A DNA stretch of 64,000 bases from an uncultured Dorea sp. (GTDB lineage Bacteria > Bacillota > Clostridia > Lachnospirales > Lachnospiraceae): NCBI GenBank assembly GCA_947652615.1, contig CANTDX010000002.1, positions 106,938 to 170,937 of the forward strand. Direction: 5' to 3'. The notes below the pieces were generated by a model that saw nothing but the letters and a program-made list of their open reading frames with translations, had not been told where the DNA came from and searched no databases. Each line of letters starts with the position of its first letter. Within the stretch, counting starts at the first letter, position 1. Of the stretch, positions 1-8,970 are shown one piece after another. A program made the position numbers and the translations under genes.

Positions 1-2
1 AT

Positions 3-71
3 GAGAAGAAGCTTGACGAGGATATCGCCGAGTCACTGGTATTCGTGAAAAAAGTTTTTGAGAACAAATAG
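3..71 (+). CDS. C-terminal fragment of a gene cut by the window edge
   Basis: The third frame is open from the first base and gives 22 residues (ending KKVFENK) before a TAG stop. The other two plus-strand frames have early stops, so this is probably the tail of a gene upstream of the ABC transporter. It is too short to assign a family. It lies 62 bases before the solute-binding lipoprotein gene on the same strand, so it could be the previous gene of the same operon. Confidence 0.5.
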   Translation, partial: EKKLDEDIAESLVFVKKVFENK

Positions 72-75
72 AGTT

Positions 76-99
76 AATAAATGTGCGGAAACATTTATT
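76..99 (+). other. Intergenic RNA hairpin before the binding-protein gene
   Basis: A perfect 9-bp inverted repeat (AATAAATGT and ACATTTATT) with a six-base loop lies between the partial first gene and the lipoprotein gene. It has no T-run, so it is more likely an mRNA processing or stabilising hairpin than a strong terminator. Confidence 0.5.
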
Positions 100-133
100 A
101 TAGAACAGATCAATTAAAAGGAGGAAAATGAAG

Positions 134-1303
134 ATGATGAAAAAGACGATTGCACTGCTGATGACGATCATGTTGATGGCAAGTATGGTTGTGGGCTGCA
201 ACGACAAAGGCGCGGCAGACAGCGGCGAACCTGCGGCTGAGAATGAGAATTCGGGTTCAGATGAAGGTGACGATACGGTTCATTTGAAATTCGGGTATGC
301 TCCGCCAAATGTAACGGAGGTATTCAAGTCGGCAGAGAATTACTTAAGAAAAGGTGTGGAGGACGCGAAAGAGCATGGAATAGATATTGAGCTGATTGTC
401 GCGGAACCAACGGGTAATGAGACGAATTATGAATCTCAGGTAACGAATCTGGAGAATCTACTGGCACAGGGCTGTGATGCAATCTTCTGTTCGCCTGGTT
501 CAGAGGATGCGTGCCATAATGTATTTGAAGAAATTAACAATGCGGGCGTACCGTTGATCCTCTTTAATATTGCAGAATCCCCGGAAGGAATCGACAGCTA
601 TCTGGTAGGATTTAACAATGAGACAGCCGGTGCGGTTTCCGGATATGCATTCCTTGATTATTATGGAGGTCCCGGAGTTCTTGGTACAGGCGAGAAGGTA
701 GATGTGGACCCGGATACCAAGATGACCCTTGAGTGGTGGGAAGAGTTATATAAGGATTTTGACTATAGTACCATAGAGAAGGTGGATGTAGGAATCATCT
801 CTGGTATTGAGGGATCGATCTATACGATAGAAAGATATGACGGTTTCGCAAATGTTGTATCTCAGGCATCCAATGTAAATATTGCAGCGACTCTGAACGG
901 CGACTGGGATCGTGATACTTCCCTGGCAGCGGCAGAGAATATGCTTCAGGCCAATGATCTGGATGCGATCTTTGCAATGTGTGCAGAGAGCGAGATGGCG
1001 GCAACGGTTGCGGTTGAGAATGCGAATAAGACAGGCGATGTTCTGGTATTTGGAAATGACGGTACGAATGAATCGCTTCAGACCATCAAGGATGGACTGA
1101 TCGTTGCGGAGACATGGCATGGCTTCCCGGAGTGGGGATGGTACGGAGTGGAAACGGCAGTGAAGATCTGTCTGGGACTGGATGTGGATAAGTTTATCGA
1201 TATCGGGCCAAGAACGGAGTATAGTGATAATGTCGATGTCTTCATTGATCCTGAGTTTGATCCTATTGACTGGGAAGGTATTCTGAAAGAAGCAGGCCGT
1301 TAA
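134..1303 (+). CDS. Sugar ABC transporter solute-binding lipoprotein (type 1 periplasmic fold)
   Basis: This is the extracellular receptor of a ribose/galactose-type sugar importer. The N-terminus is a lipoprotein signal: MMKK, a hydrophobic stretch and the lipobox VVGC, giving a lipid-anchored Cys near residue 22. An acidic Ser/Glu/Asp linker follows, then a type 1 periplasmic-binding domain. The ATG at 134 is preferred because AGGAGG lies about 9 bases upstream; an ATG at 128 is too close to it. The next two genes encode the matching ATPase and permease. The ligand cannot be read from the sequence; the neighbouring dehydrogenases, kinase and transketolase suggest a pentose, polyol or similar sugar. 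Confidence 0.9.
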   Translation: MMKKTIALLMTIMLMASMVVGCNDKGAADSGEPAAENENSGSDEGDDTVHLKFGYAPPNVTEVFKSAENYLRKGVEDAKEHGIDIELIVAEPTGNETNYESQVTNLENLLAQGCDAIFCSPGSEDACHNVFEEINNAGVPLILFNIAESPEGIDSYLVGFNNETAGAVSGYAFLDYYGGPGVLGTGEKVDVDPDTKMTLEWWEELYKDFDYSTIEKVDVGIISGIEGSIYTIERYDGFANVVSQASNVNIAATLNGDWDRDTSLAAAENMLQANDLDAIFAMCAESEMAATVAVENANKTGDVLVFGNDGTNESLQTIKDGLIVAETWHGFPEWGWYGVETAVKICLGLDVDKFIDIGPRTEYSDNVDVFIDPEFDPIDWEGILKEAGR

Positions 1304-1346
1304 TAGTAAGAAGCCGACAGGGGAAATAGTATAGAGTGTTAAATGG

Positions 1347-1388
1347 TTGGGGGTGTCAGAAAATGCAGCATTTTCCGGCAGCCCCCAA
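1347..1388 (+). other. Large hairpin between binding protein and ATPase genes
   Basis: TTGGGGG pairs with CCCCCAA, and inside it GAAAATGC pairs with GCATTTTC, making a long near-continuous stem. There is no T-run. A hairpin in this position commonly protects the upstream mRNA so that the binding protein is made in excess over the ATPase and permease. It also shows that an apparent upstream extension of the ATPase frame is not coding. Confidence 0.6.
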
Positions 1389-1413
1389 AGTCAGATTGCA
1401 GGAGAGAGCGTAT

Positions 1414-2928
1414 ATGGGCAATATAGTGTTAGAGATGAGAGACATTGATAAGTCTTTTGGTGCAACGCATGCTTTAAAGAAAGTCAGCTTTACTGTCGAG
1501 CAGGGCGAAGTTCATATGCTGTTGGGCGAAAATGGCGCAGGGAAATCTACCTTGATGAAGATCCTTGCCGGTTCATTGAAAGCAGATAGCGGAGCGATAT
1601 ATTGGGACGGGAAAGAGATTCAGATATCATCGCCTTCTGTAGCGCATGAACTGGGGATCAGTATGGTATATCAGGAGCTTGCCTTAGTCGAGACTATGAC
1701 CGTGCTTGAGAATGTTTTGATGGGCAGTATGGATTGCCGGGGCAAAACGATCGTTCTCGACAGAGCTGCATGTAAAGAGCATGCCAGGAAAGCGTTGGAG
1801 CGCGTGGGGCTTGGTTCCCTGAATGTAGATACAAGAATCGAAACGCTCAGTCTGGGTGTCAGACAATTAATAGAGATTGCAAAAGGCTTGTCAGGAAACG
1901 CAAGGCTGCTGATCTTGGATGAGCCTACTTCTGCATTGACGGAAACAGAGGTGGATAATCTGTTTTCTATTATTGGAGATCTGCAGAAGGAAAAGATATC
2001 ATTTATTTTTATTACTCACAAATTAGAAGAGGTGGAACGCATCGGATCCCGCGTTTCTATTCTGCGTGACGGAGAGGTGATCGGTGAAACCAAGAAGGTT
2101 GGGCAGATAGAAGAACATGATATGATCACCCGTATGGTCGGACGTGAGATTACAGAGTTTTATCCCAAAGAGTATAACGTGAAGGAAGGGGCGAAGGATC
2201 TGCTGCGGGTGGAAGGACTTACGAATTATAAGTATTTCCATGATGTGAATTTCAGCGTGAGAGAAGGAGAAGTTCTTGGCGTCGCAGGATTGGTCGGAAG
2301 CGGGACGACGGAGATTGTTGAGGCGATATTCGGATTGAAAAAGCTGGATGGCGGTAAGATTATTTTCCAGGATAAGGAATTGGATAAGATAACGCCGCAT
2401 CATTCACTGCGGCGGGGGCTGGGGATGCTGACGAAGGACCGCAAGTCCAGTGTTCTGCTTCATATGCCTATTTATTGTAACATTACTTTATCGAATTTTA
2501 TTGAATTTGTGAAGCTTAAAATTGTCCGGCTGCAAGGCAAGGAGCGTATGGAGTCCGGAATCTATGCAAAAAAACTGCGGCTGAAAGCGGAATCGTTGGA
2601 GAAGCTGGCTAATTCACTTAGCGGCGGCAATCAGCAGAAGGTAGTTATTTCCCGTCTGCTGTGTGCGAAAAGCAGGCTTTTTATTATGGATGATCCTACA
2701 CGTGGTATTGATGTGGGCGCGAAGGTTGATGTATATGAATCCATCAATGAACTGACCAAGGAAGGGTGCTCGGTCATCCTGATCTCTTCCCAGCTTCCTG
2801 AATTGATCGGTATGTCGGATCGTATTATTGTTGCGGTGGATGGCACGATTGCGGCGGAATTTGACGCCCGCAATTGTAAACAGGAGCATATTATGAATAT
2901 TATCGCAGGAGGAAATAAAAATGAATGA
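1414..2928 (+). CDS. Sugar ABC transporter ATPase, RbsA-type with two nucleotide-binding domains
   Basis: This 504-residue protein energises import of the sugar bound by the upstream lipoprotein. It has two ABC domains in tandem. The first has Walker A GENGAGKST, signature LSLGVRQLIEIAK and Walker B LLILDEPTS. The second has the degenerate Walker A GLVGSGTTE, which lacks the Lys as is normal in the RbsA/MglA family, and the signature LSGGNQQKV. The ATG at 1414 follows GGAGAG; the frame is open further upstream but crosses the intergenic hairpin. The stop overlaps the permease start by 8 bases, so the two are translationally coupled. Confidence 0.93.
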   Translation: MGNIVLEMRDIDKSFGATHALKKVSFTVEQGEVHMLLGENGAGKSTLMKILAGSLKADSGAIYWDGKEIQISSPSVAHELGISMVYQELALVETMTVLENVLMGSMDCRGKTIVLDRAACKEHARKALERVGLGSLNVDTRIETLSLGVRQLIEIAKGLSGNARLLILDEPTSALTETEVDNLFSIIGDLQKEKISFIFITHKLEEVERIGSRVSILRDGEVIGETKKVGQIEEHDMITRMVGREITEFYPKEYNVKEGAKDLLRVEGLTNYKYFHDVNFSVREGEVLGVAGLVGSGTTEIVEAIFGLKKLDGGKIIFQDKELDKITPHHSLRRGLGMLTKDRKSSVLLHMPIYCNITLSNFIEFVKLKIVRLQGKERMESGIYAKKLRLKAESLEKLANSLSGGNQQKVVISRLLCAKSRLFIMDDPTRGIDVGAKVDVYESINELTKEGCSVILISSQLPELIGMSDRIIVAVDGTIAAEFDARNCKQEHIMNIIAGGNKNE

Positions 2929-3898
2929 AAGTATAGCTACACGCAGAGTAAAGCGGCTGACGATGATTCAGAAGTTCAGCCCGATCGTAATTCTGGCGGT
3001 TTTGTTTGGTGTTATGACGATTGTCAATCCGTCGTTCTTGCAGCGTGCAAGCTTGATGAACCTGCTGAAGCAGTGTGCGGTTTACGGTATCCTTGCAATC
3101 GGTGAGACCTATATGATCATGACGGGCGGTATCGATCTGTCTGTCAGTGCGGTTTGTTGTTTTACGGGATGTATGATCTCTTTCTTGAATGCGAAGATGG
3201 GAATGTCGCCTGTCACTGCGCTTTTGATCGGATTCGCGATTGCGCTCGCGGTTGGTCTGATCAACGGAATTCTGACGGCGATCGTGAATATACCGGATTT
3301 CATTGCGACACTGGGAACACAGACGATCTTGAATGGTTTGGCGCTGTTGATTACCGGCGGGCTGTCGATCACCGGTATTGCGAAATCGATCACTACGATC
3401 GGTGCAAAGTCAGGACTGGGGATAGGCTTTCCGTATGCGGCAGTTGCATTCTTCGGGGTGTTGCTGGTGGGTTGGTTTCTGCAGGAGAAGACGACGCTGG
3501 GCCGGAATTTTCTGGCGATCGGCGGCAACAAAGAGGCGGCGAGGGTTTCCGGAGTCAAGATTATAAGCACGAAGATATGGGCTTGTGTCCTGTCGGCGGC
3601 ATTCGCGGCGATCGGGGGACTTGTGTTGGTAGGACGTCTGAATTCAGCCAACGCGTTGATGGGTTCAGGTTACGAACTGGATGCAATCGCCTGTGTAGTG
3701 GTCGGAGGTACATCTATTAACGGTGGTTCCGGGAGAATGGTCGGAACGCTGATCGGTGTCCTGATTATGGCTATCATCAATACAGGTATGGATATGGCCG
3801 GTCTGGCAAGCTACTATCAGGATATTATTCAGGGAATCGTGATTGTACTGGTTCTTGCTTTGGATTGTGTGATTCGTAAGAAACTGTCTGACGGTTAA
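2921..3898 (+). CDS. Sugar ABC transporter permease, RbsC-type
   Basis: This 325-residue integral membrane protein forms the channel of the importer. It is strongly hydrophobic with about eight to ten membrane segments and carries family signatures of the BPD_transp_2 group: the GGIDLSVSAV loop near residue 68 and the GTSINGGSGRMVGTLIG segment near the C-terminus, which contacts the ATPase. Its length is normal for RbsC-like permeases. It overlaps the ATPase gene by 8 bases and is followed after 17 bases by the transketolase genes. Confidence 0.92.
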   Translation: MNESIATRRVKRLTMIQKFSPIVILAVLFGVMTIVNPSFLQRASLMNLLKQCAVYGILAIGETYMIMTGGIDLSVSAVCCFTGCMISFLNAKMGMSPVTALLIGFAIALAVGLINGILTAIVNIPDFIATLGTQTILNGLALLITGGLSITGIAKSITTIGAKSGLGIGFPYAAVAFFGVLLVGWFLQEKTTLGRNFLAIGGNKEAARVSGVKIISTKIWACVLSAAFAAIGGLVLVGRLNSANALMGSGYELDAIACVVVGGTSINGGSGRMVGTLIGVLIMAIINTGMDMAGLASYYQDIIQGIVIVLVLALDCVIRKKLSDG

Positions 3899-3915
3899 GG
3901 CAGAGAGGTAGGGCT

Positions 3916-4752
3916 ATGAGATTTGATAAGATACAGACGGAACGTTTCGCCATAGAGATCAGGAAGAGCCTGCTTCGCGCAATCGCGTCTAAGGGAAGCG
4001 GTCATGTGGGAGGTTCGCTGTCAATTGCGGATGTACTGGCAGTGCTCTATGGCGGTGTAATGAAGGTGGACCCTGCCAATCCGCAGATGGAGGACAGAGA
4101 CTATCTTGTGATATCAAAAGGCCATGCGGGTCCGGCTGTGTATGCGGCGCTGGCGCTGAGGGGATTTTTCCCTATGGAGGCTCTGGATACCCTGAACCGC
4201 GGCGGGACCATGCTGCCCAGTCATACGGACCGCTTGAAGACGCCGGGGATCGACCTTACGACTGGATCGCTGGGCCAGGGAGCGTCCCTGGCAGCCGGCG
4301 CCGCATTTGCAGATAAACTTGACGGACGTGATAATTATACGTATCTGATCCTGGGCGACGGGGAACTGGATGAGGGACAGGTCTGGGAAAGCATCATGTT
4401 TGCGGCGCATCAGAAGCTTAGCCGCCTGATCATATTTGTGGATGCGAACGGGAAGCAATTGGACGGTACAACGGATGAGATCTGTGCTCTTGGAGATATT
4501 GCGGCAAAGTTCGCATCTTTTGGTTGCAATACGATTGCTGTGGATAACGGCAATGACCCGGAACAGATCTACCGGGCGATCGTGGAGGCGAAGGAAGAGA
4601 CGCAGAAGCCCACGGCTATTATCCTGCATACGGTGAAGGGGGCGGGAGTCAGTAAATATGCCGAAATGGAGAACTGTCATTCCTGCAGTGTTACCAGGGA
4701 AGATCTTGAGGAGGCGTATAGAGAACTGGAAGATAGGAAAAGGAGTCTTTGA
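3916..4752 (+). CDS. Transketolase, N-terminal (thiamine diphosphate-binding) subunit
   Basis: This 278-residue protein is the first half of a split transketolase, which moves two-carbon ketol units between sugar phosphates. Visible family elements are the GHVGGSLS segment, the active-site SKGHAGPA motif, GSLGQG and the thiamine diphosphate/Mg motif GDGELDEGQ. The second half is the next gene, whose start overlaps this stop region. Split transketolases are often tied to catabolic clusters for unusual sugars rather than to central metabolism. Here they sit directly behind a sugar ABC importer, so a locus-specific donor such as a ketose or ketose phosphate is inferred. Confidence 0.92.
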   Translation: MRFDKIQTERFAIEIRKSLLRAIASKGSGHVGGSLSIADVLAVLYGGVMKVDPANPQMEDRDYLVISKGHAGPAVYAALALRGFFPMEALDTLNRGGTMLPSHTDRLKTPGIDLTTGSLGQGASLAAGAAFADKLDGRDNYTYLILGDGELDEGQVWESIMFAAHQKLSRLIIFVDANGKQLDGTTDEICALGDIAAKFASFGCNTIAVDNGNDPEQIYRAIVEAKEETQKPTAIILHTVKGAGVSKYAEMENCHSCSVTREDLEEAYRELEDRKRSL

Positions 4753-4754
4753 GT

Positions 4755-5705
4755 ATGGCTATGATCAAAAATGATAAGACAGAGCTTCGCAAGGTGCTTG
4801 CGTGTGAACTTCGTTCCATGATGGAAGAGGACAGAAACATCATATATATGGAAGCGGATCTGGGCGGCGCGCTTGGGACGGGCAGCTTGTTTGAGGATTT
4901 CCTGGGACAGGCTGTTAATGTCGGGATAATGGAGGCGAATATGGCCGGTGCAGCGGCGGGGATGTCGGTGAAGGGGAAGATCCCGTTCATACATAGCTTT
5001 GGTACATTTGCGTCCAGACGGTGTGCGGACCAGGCTTTTTTGTCCGGTTGTTATAATGGCGCGAACGTCCGTATCCTGGGTTCCGATCCTGGGATCTCGG
5101 CAGAGGCGAACGGGGGAACACACATGCCTTTGGAGGATATGGCGATTTACCGTTCGTTTCCGGAGATGACGGTACTGGATATTGCGGAGCCAAGTCTGTT
5201 TCGGTTTGTCCTGCGGGAGACGGCGAAAAGATACGGCATGTTCTATCTGCGTTTTCCGCGCAAAGGCTGCTATGCCTATTATGATAAAGAAGGATTCGAG
5301 ATTGGGAGAGCCAATGTACTGCGCGCGGGCAGAGACGTTACAATCGCAGCCTCCGGGATTGAGGTTGTGGAAGCGCTGAAGGCGGCAGATAGATTAGAGA
5401 CAGAGGGTATACAGGCAGAAGTGATCGATGTATTCACGGTAAAGCCGATAGATGCGGAATGTATATGTGCAAGCGCCAGGAAGACAGGCGCGGTGGTTAC
5501 GGCAGAGAATCATAATGTGATAGGCGGGCTTGGATCGGCGGTTGCAGAAGTGCTTGCGGAACATGTTCCCTGTCCGATGAAGCGGGTCGGTGTCAGGGAT
5601 CGGTTTGGAGAAGTGGGAGATCTGGCATATCTGTCAGAGTTGTTCGGACTCACCAAAGAGTACATAATTCAGGCGGCCAAGGAAGTAATAGAACGGAAGA
5701 ATTGA
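4755..5705 (+). CDS. Transketolase, C-terminal (pyrimidine-binding) subunit
   Basis: This 316-residue protein supplies the pyrimidine-binding and C-terminal domains that complete the split transketolase. The segment EANMAGAAAGMS holds the Glu expected to activate thiamine diphosphate, and SFGTFASRRCADQ is typical of the fold. A TTG at 4749 overlaps the previous stop, but the ATG at 4755 has the better spacing from AGGAG and is chosen. A bidirectional hairpin follows the stop. Confidence 0.92.
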   Translation: MAMIKNDKTELRKVLACELRSMMEEDRNIIYMEADLGGALGTGSLFEDFLGQAVNVGIMEANMAGAAAGMSVKGKIPFIHSFGTFASRRCADQAFLSGCYNGANVRILGSDPGISAEANGGTHMPLEDMAIYRSFPEMTVLDIAEPSLFRFVLRETAKRYGMFYLRFPRKGCYAYYDKEGFEIGRANVLRAGRDVTIAASGIEVVEALKAADRLETEGIQAEVIDVFTVKPIDAECICASARKTGAVVTAENHNVIGGLGSAVAEVLAEHVPCPMKRVGVRDRFGEVGDLAYLSELFGLTKEYIIQAAKEVIERKN

Positions 5706-5730
5706 GATAAAATCGAGATAAAATCGAGAT

Positions 5731-5773
5731 AAAAGGGGACGTAGTAAAATGGAAGTTTACTATGTCCCCTTTT
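5731..5773. terminator. Bidirectional terminator-like palindrome (copy 1 of a shared repeat)
   Basis: An 18-bp stem of the form AAAAGGGGAC...GTCCCCTTTT with one mismatch lies between convergent genes and can act as a terminator in both directions. It is preceded by three tandem copies of an 11-base TCGAGATAAAA-like unit. The core GGGGACGT-GTAAAA recurs in the palindrome at 38711-38751. Confidence 0.75.
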
Positions 5774-5782
5774 AAGGAACAT

Positions 5783-6736
5783 CTATCGGTTTACAACATA
5801 CTCACACTCCTGCCCGGACAAGACGTCTATCAGATTGGAGATTGCGAGGGCGGCCATATGGTCGGTAGCTTCTCTGGTGTGCGCCCCGGTGTGCGGGGTA
5901 GCGATCACATTTGGCAGTTGGAAAAGAGGAGAGTTCTTTGGCGGCTCCTGTTCAAATGCGTCAAGCCCTAACCCTCCCAGATGACCGGATGTAAGAGCCT
6001 CGTATGCGGCTTCCTCATCAATGATCCCGCCCCGGGAGGCATTAATGATAATAGCGCCTTCCGGCATTCTGGATATTGACTCCCGATTGATCAGATGATA
6101 GGTCTCGTCATTCAAAGGGAGATGGAGACTTAGGACATTGGAACAGGAGAGAACTTCGTCTATGGTTGTGCTCTTGATGCGGTGATTCTGGCAATATTCC
6201 AGATTGATATAGGGATCGTAGGCGATTACCTCCATATCAAATCCCTGAGCACATCGTGCGACTACTTTCCCGATGGCGCCAAGACCCATGATTCCAAGTG
6301 TTTTCCCCTTTAATTCCATACCCGTAGAGCGGATCCAGCCACCTTCTCTTGTGCTTCGGTCAAGATGCGGGATATTTCTTGCGGCGGAGAGAATCAGGCC
6401 AAAGGTGAGTTCGCCTACTGCTTCGGCATTCACTCCGGGAGTGTTGGTGACGATTACGCCTTTTTTCTTTGCGGCCATGATGTCTACGCGATCATATCCT
6501 GTGCCATAGCGTGAAATTACTTTAAGATGGGGGCAGGCATCAATTGCTTTCTCTGTAATAAAGTCTAATCCGGCAATATATCCGTCACAGTCTTTGAGCA
6601 GTGGAATCAATTCATCTTCGGTGAGAGGTTTTCCTGTGGGGTTGAACACAAGGTTGTGAGAGAAATCCTGCAGCGATTTCAGCGCTGCAGAATTTTTCCC
6701 TGGCTGTAGTGTAGTTGGTGTGACAAGTATTTTCAT
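5783..6736 (-). CDS. D-2-hydroxyacid dehydrogenase (phosphoglycerate dehydrogenase-like)
   Basis: This 317-residue NAD-dependent oxidoreductase interconverts a D-2-hydroxyacid and a 2-oxoacid. The Rossmann motif GLGAIG lies at residues 151-156, and the catalytic triad appears as Arg235 (in SRGG), Glu264 and His282 (in TPHTG). It lacks the C-terminal ACT domain of long SerA enzymes, so it is probably catabolic. It is the last gene of the minus-strand operon, 23 bases after the aldolase gene. A sugar acid or its cleavage product is the likely substrate. Confidence 0.85.
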   Translation of the reverse strand: MKILVTPTTLQPGKNSAALKSLQDFSHNLVFNPTGKPLTEDELIPLLKDCDGYIAGLDFITEKAIDACPHLKVISRYGTGYDRVDIMAAKKKGVIVTNTPGVNAEAVGELTFGLILSAARNIPHLDRSTREGGWIRSTGMELKGKTLGIMGLGAIGKVVARCAQGFDMEVIAYDPYINLEYCQNHRIKSTTIDEVLSCSNVLSLHLPLNDETYHLINRESISRMPEGAIIINASRGGIIDEEAAYEALTSGHLGGLGLDAFEQEPPKNSPLFQLPNVIATPHTGAHTREATDHMAALAISNLIDVLSGQECEYVVNR

Positions 6737-6759
6737 GAATCATATCCTCCGTAATTCGA

Positions 6760-7395
6760 TTATGATTTTATCAGTGCTACCACTTTGGCGGTCAAATCCT
6801 GGATAACATCAAATTTCTTTTGAGAGATGAGATTCCCGGCCGCCATAAAGCTTCCGCCGCATGCGATGATCTTAGGAAAGGCGAGGAAGTCTTTGATATT
6901 GGCGTCAGAGATACCTCCTGTCGGCATGAAGCGCACGGAAGGGAACGGCGCAGATAAAGCCTTGATCGTATCAAGTCCTCCATATTGCCTGGCGGGGAAG
7001 AATTTGACAACCTCCAGCCCGTATTCCATAGCCGTCATGATCTCGGTAGGGGTGCATGCTCCGGGGAATACAGGGATGTTGTTTTCGATAGAGAATTCTA
7101 CAACTTCACGGCTCATTCCGGGAGATACGATAAAGGACGCCCCGGCGTCGGCAGCGGATTTCGCTTGTTCAAGGTTAAGGACTGTGCCCGCGCCCGTCAG
7201 CATCTCGGGACAGGCGGATCTGATCTTGCGGATGGACTCTTTGGCGGCATCGGTCCGGAAGGTGATCTCGGCAACCGGAAGGCCGCCGGCGATCAAGGCT
7301 TCGGCCAGCGGCAAAGCGTCATCGGCGGAATCTAATTTAATAACAGGGACTAATTTCAGCGCTTCTAACTTAGGTAATAATGCTGTCTGATTCAT
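6760..7395 (-). CDS. KHG/KDPG-type aldolase
   Basis: This 211-residue class I aldolase cleaves 2-keto-3-deoxy sugar acids, sometimes phosphorylated, to pyruvate plus an aldehyde. The Schiff-base Lys is Lys131 in VVKFFPA and the catalytic Glu is Glu43 in AEITFRT; GAGTV and the phosphate loop PTGG are present. The length is typical. It sits between a 2-hydroxyacid dehydrogenase and a lactonase-like hydrolase, which fits a route through a 2-keto-3-deoxy acid. No kinase or dehydratase gene sits in this operon, so whether the substrate is phosphorylated is unknown. Confidence 0.9.
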   Translation of the reverse strand: MNQTALLPKLEALKLVPVIKLDSADDALPLAEALIAGGLPVAEITFRTDAAKESIRKIRSACPEMLTGAGTVLNLEQAKSAADAGASFIVSPGMSREVVEFSIENNIPVFPGACTPTEIMTAMEYGLEVVKFFPARQYGGLDTIKALSAPFPSVRFMPTGGISDANIKDFLAFPKIIACGGSFMAAGNLISQKKFDVIQDLTAKVVALIKS

Positions 7396-7419
7396 AGATA
7401 TATGTTCATTCCTTTCTAC

Positions 7420-8388
7420 TTATAATAAAGACCGCAGAACATTTTCATGCGAAAATTTTCTGATCTGTTCTTCTGTAATTCCCAATTCCCGCAATCGGCC
7501 AAGGAAGACGAGCAGCAGATAGTCAAGCCCGATGGCGCCGGGGGTGTATGATTTCATTCTTGCACGTGTTGTATCCAGAGAGAATAAGAGCTGATCTTCA
7601 TATCCCTTTCCTATAAGATCTTGGAAAATACGGGCTTCAGCCTGGTCATCGTGATATTTAAAGCGTCCAATGGTATCAAGCTCCAGAAAAGAACCTTTTT
7701 CTAACAGTGCAAGCAGGGTATCCGGGGCAGGGCAGGCGCGGTCCAGGTGACAGAAGATCAGGCGGTTCGCAGAGAGCCCGCACTGAATGAGGAAATCAAG
7801 CAGTGCAACCGGATCAGAGCCTTTCTCCACATGGATCATGACAGAACGTTTTGCGGTTCTTGCAGCATCGGCGGCCGCAAGGAACAGACGCCGATACGCA
7901 GGTGTGAGACCGCAGGAATCCAGAGCCGTTTTGATAAATCCTGCTTTGGCTTGTATCTGATTCCCTTCAAAAATGGTGTCTGCATCTGTAAACATGCCTT
8001 CGGTTAATTCTCGAATGAAAAAATCCGTTAATTCTTCTTGAGAACGGGAGAAAATCCAGTGATCCTCGTAATAAAAACGTAATTTATGAAAACCTGTGGA
8101 AGCGATGATATGTATACCGCTTCTCTCGGAGATTTTCACAAGTTCTTCTGTCATACGGTTGCAGCCGCCGGGCTGTGCTTCCAGGATTGCCATACCTCCG
8201 GCCTGCCGGTACAGGAGGACTTCCTGGATACTCTTCTCTACGTCGTCTATACAGAGATTGGGATCGATCTCCCAGGATCTTCCCCGGCTTAGCGCCAGAT
8301 GCTCATGGCTCTGGCAGAAACCAAGTTCTTCGGGGGATATGGGACCGCATACCGAGATTAATTTCCGTTTTATATCCTTTACTTCCAT
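7420..8388 (-). CDS. Phosphotriesterase-family metal hydrolase
   Basis: This 322-residue TIM-barrel amidohydrolase belongs to the phosphotriesterase/phosphotriesterase-homology group. The HxH metal motif is near the N-terminus (SHEHLAL), with later metal ligands in MIHVEKG and FCHLD and an Asp in FSLDTTR. Members of this family with carbohydrate neighbours are usually lactonases acting on sugar lactones or phosphorylated lactones, so a lactonase role is inferred here. Its start overlaps the upstream cupin gene stop by 10 bases, indicating translational coupling. Confidence 0.8.
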   Translation of the reverse strand: MEVKDIKRKLISVCGPISPEELGFCQSHEHLALSRGRSWEIDPNLCIDDVEKSIQEVLLYRQAGGMAILEAQPGGCNRMTEELVKISERSGIHIIASTGFHKLRFYYEDHWIFSRSQEELTDFFIRELTEGMFTDADTIFEGNQIQAKAGFIKTALDSCGLTPAYRRLFLAAADAARTAKRSVMIHVEKGSDPVALLDFLIQCGLSANRLIFCHLDRACPAPDTLLALLEKGSFLELDTIGRFKYHDDQAEARIFQDLIGKGYEDQLLFSLDTTRARMKSYTPGAIGLDYLLLVFLGRLRELGITEEQIRKFSHENVLRSLL

Positions 8389-8957
8389 TTGGGATTATCG
8401 ATGACTGCAGGTTTTCCGTCTTGCTCTACCAGCATCTTGTGATAGCCTTTGGTCTCGATGGTGCCGTAATCGTGCCCGGCGTCAGCGGCAAATGTGAAGA
8501 AAAGGATTAAGGGTTTATCACCGGTATTCACGGTGCGGTGAGCATAACGGCGGGGAACATAGACGGCCTGTCCTTTCGACAGCGGAAGCTCCATGGTGTC
8601 GCCTTCGGGATTCTCCATGACCATATAGCCCTCGCCGTCCAGGGTGTAATAAACCTCAGCAGTTTCTAATTGCGTATGAAAGTGTCCTTTGGTCATAAAA
8701 TATTCGCTGCCGACCTTGCCGGGATATAAGACGGTCGTGCCAAACAGCAGATCGCCTGCGCGTTCCGGGCAGCCAAGCTCATAGAATTCATAGATAAGCG
8801 GATCGCCGGTCTCCAAGATCTCCTCTGCAGCCGCGGAATCAAAGAACATGTCTTTCATCTGTGATAAATAACGTTTGGTTGTAACGGCAGTCTTGGAAAC
8901 GCCTGTTACGGTATCAAAATCAACCAGAAAGCTTTTGTCCCAATTAAAATTATTCAT
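8379..8957 (-). CDS. Cupin-type glucose-6-phosphate isomerase family protein
   Basis: This 192-residue protein resembles the archaeal-type (cupin) phosphoglucose isomerases, which interconvert aldose and ketose phosphates with a bound metal. The metal motif is GHFHTQLETAEVYY (two His and one Glu), with a second His in RYAHRTV. The ATG at 8957 is chosen because AGGAG sits 7 bases before it and this leaves a 13-base gap from the previous gene. The operon context suggests it isomerises a pathway-specific sugar or sugar phosphate rather than serving glycolysis. Confidence 0.8.
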   Translation of the reverse strand: MNNFNWDKSFLVDFDTVTGVSKTAVTTKRYLSQMKDMFFDSAAAEEILETGDPLIYEFYELGCPERAGDLLFGTTVLYPGKVGSEYFMTKGHFHTQLETAEVYYTLDGEGYMVMENPEGDTMELPLSKGQAVYVPRRYAHRTVNTGDKPLILFFTFAADAGHDYGTIETKGYHKMLVEQDGKPAVIDNPKWK

Positions 8958-8970
8958 GTCAATTCTCCTT

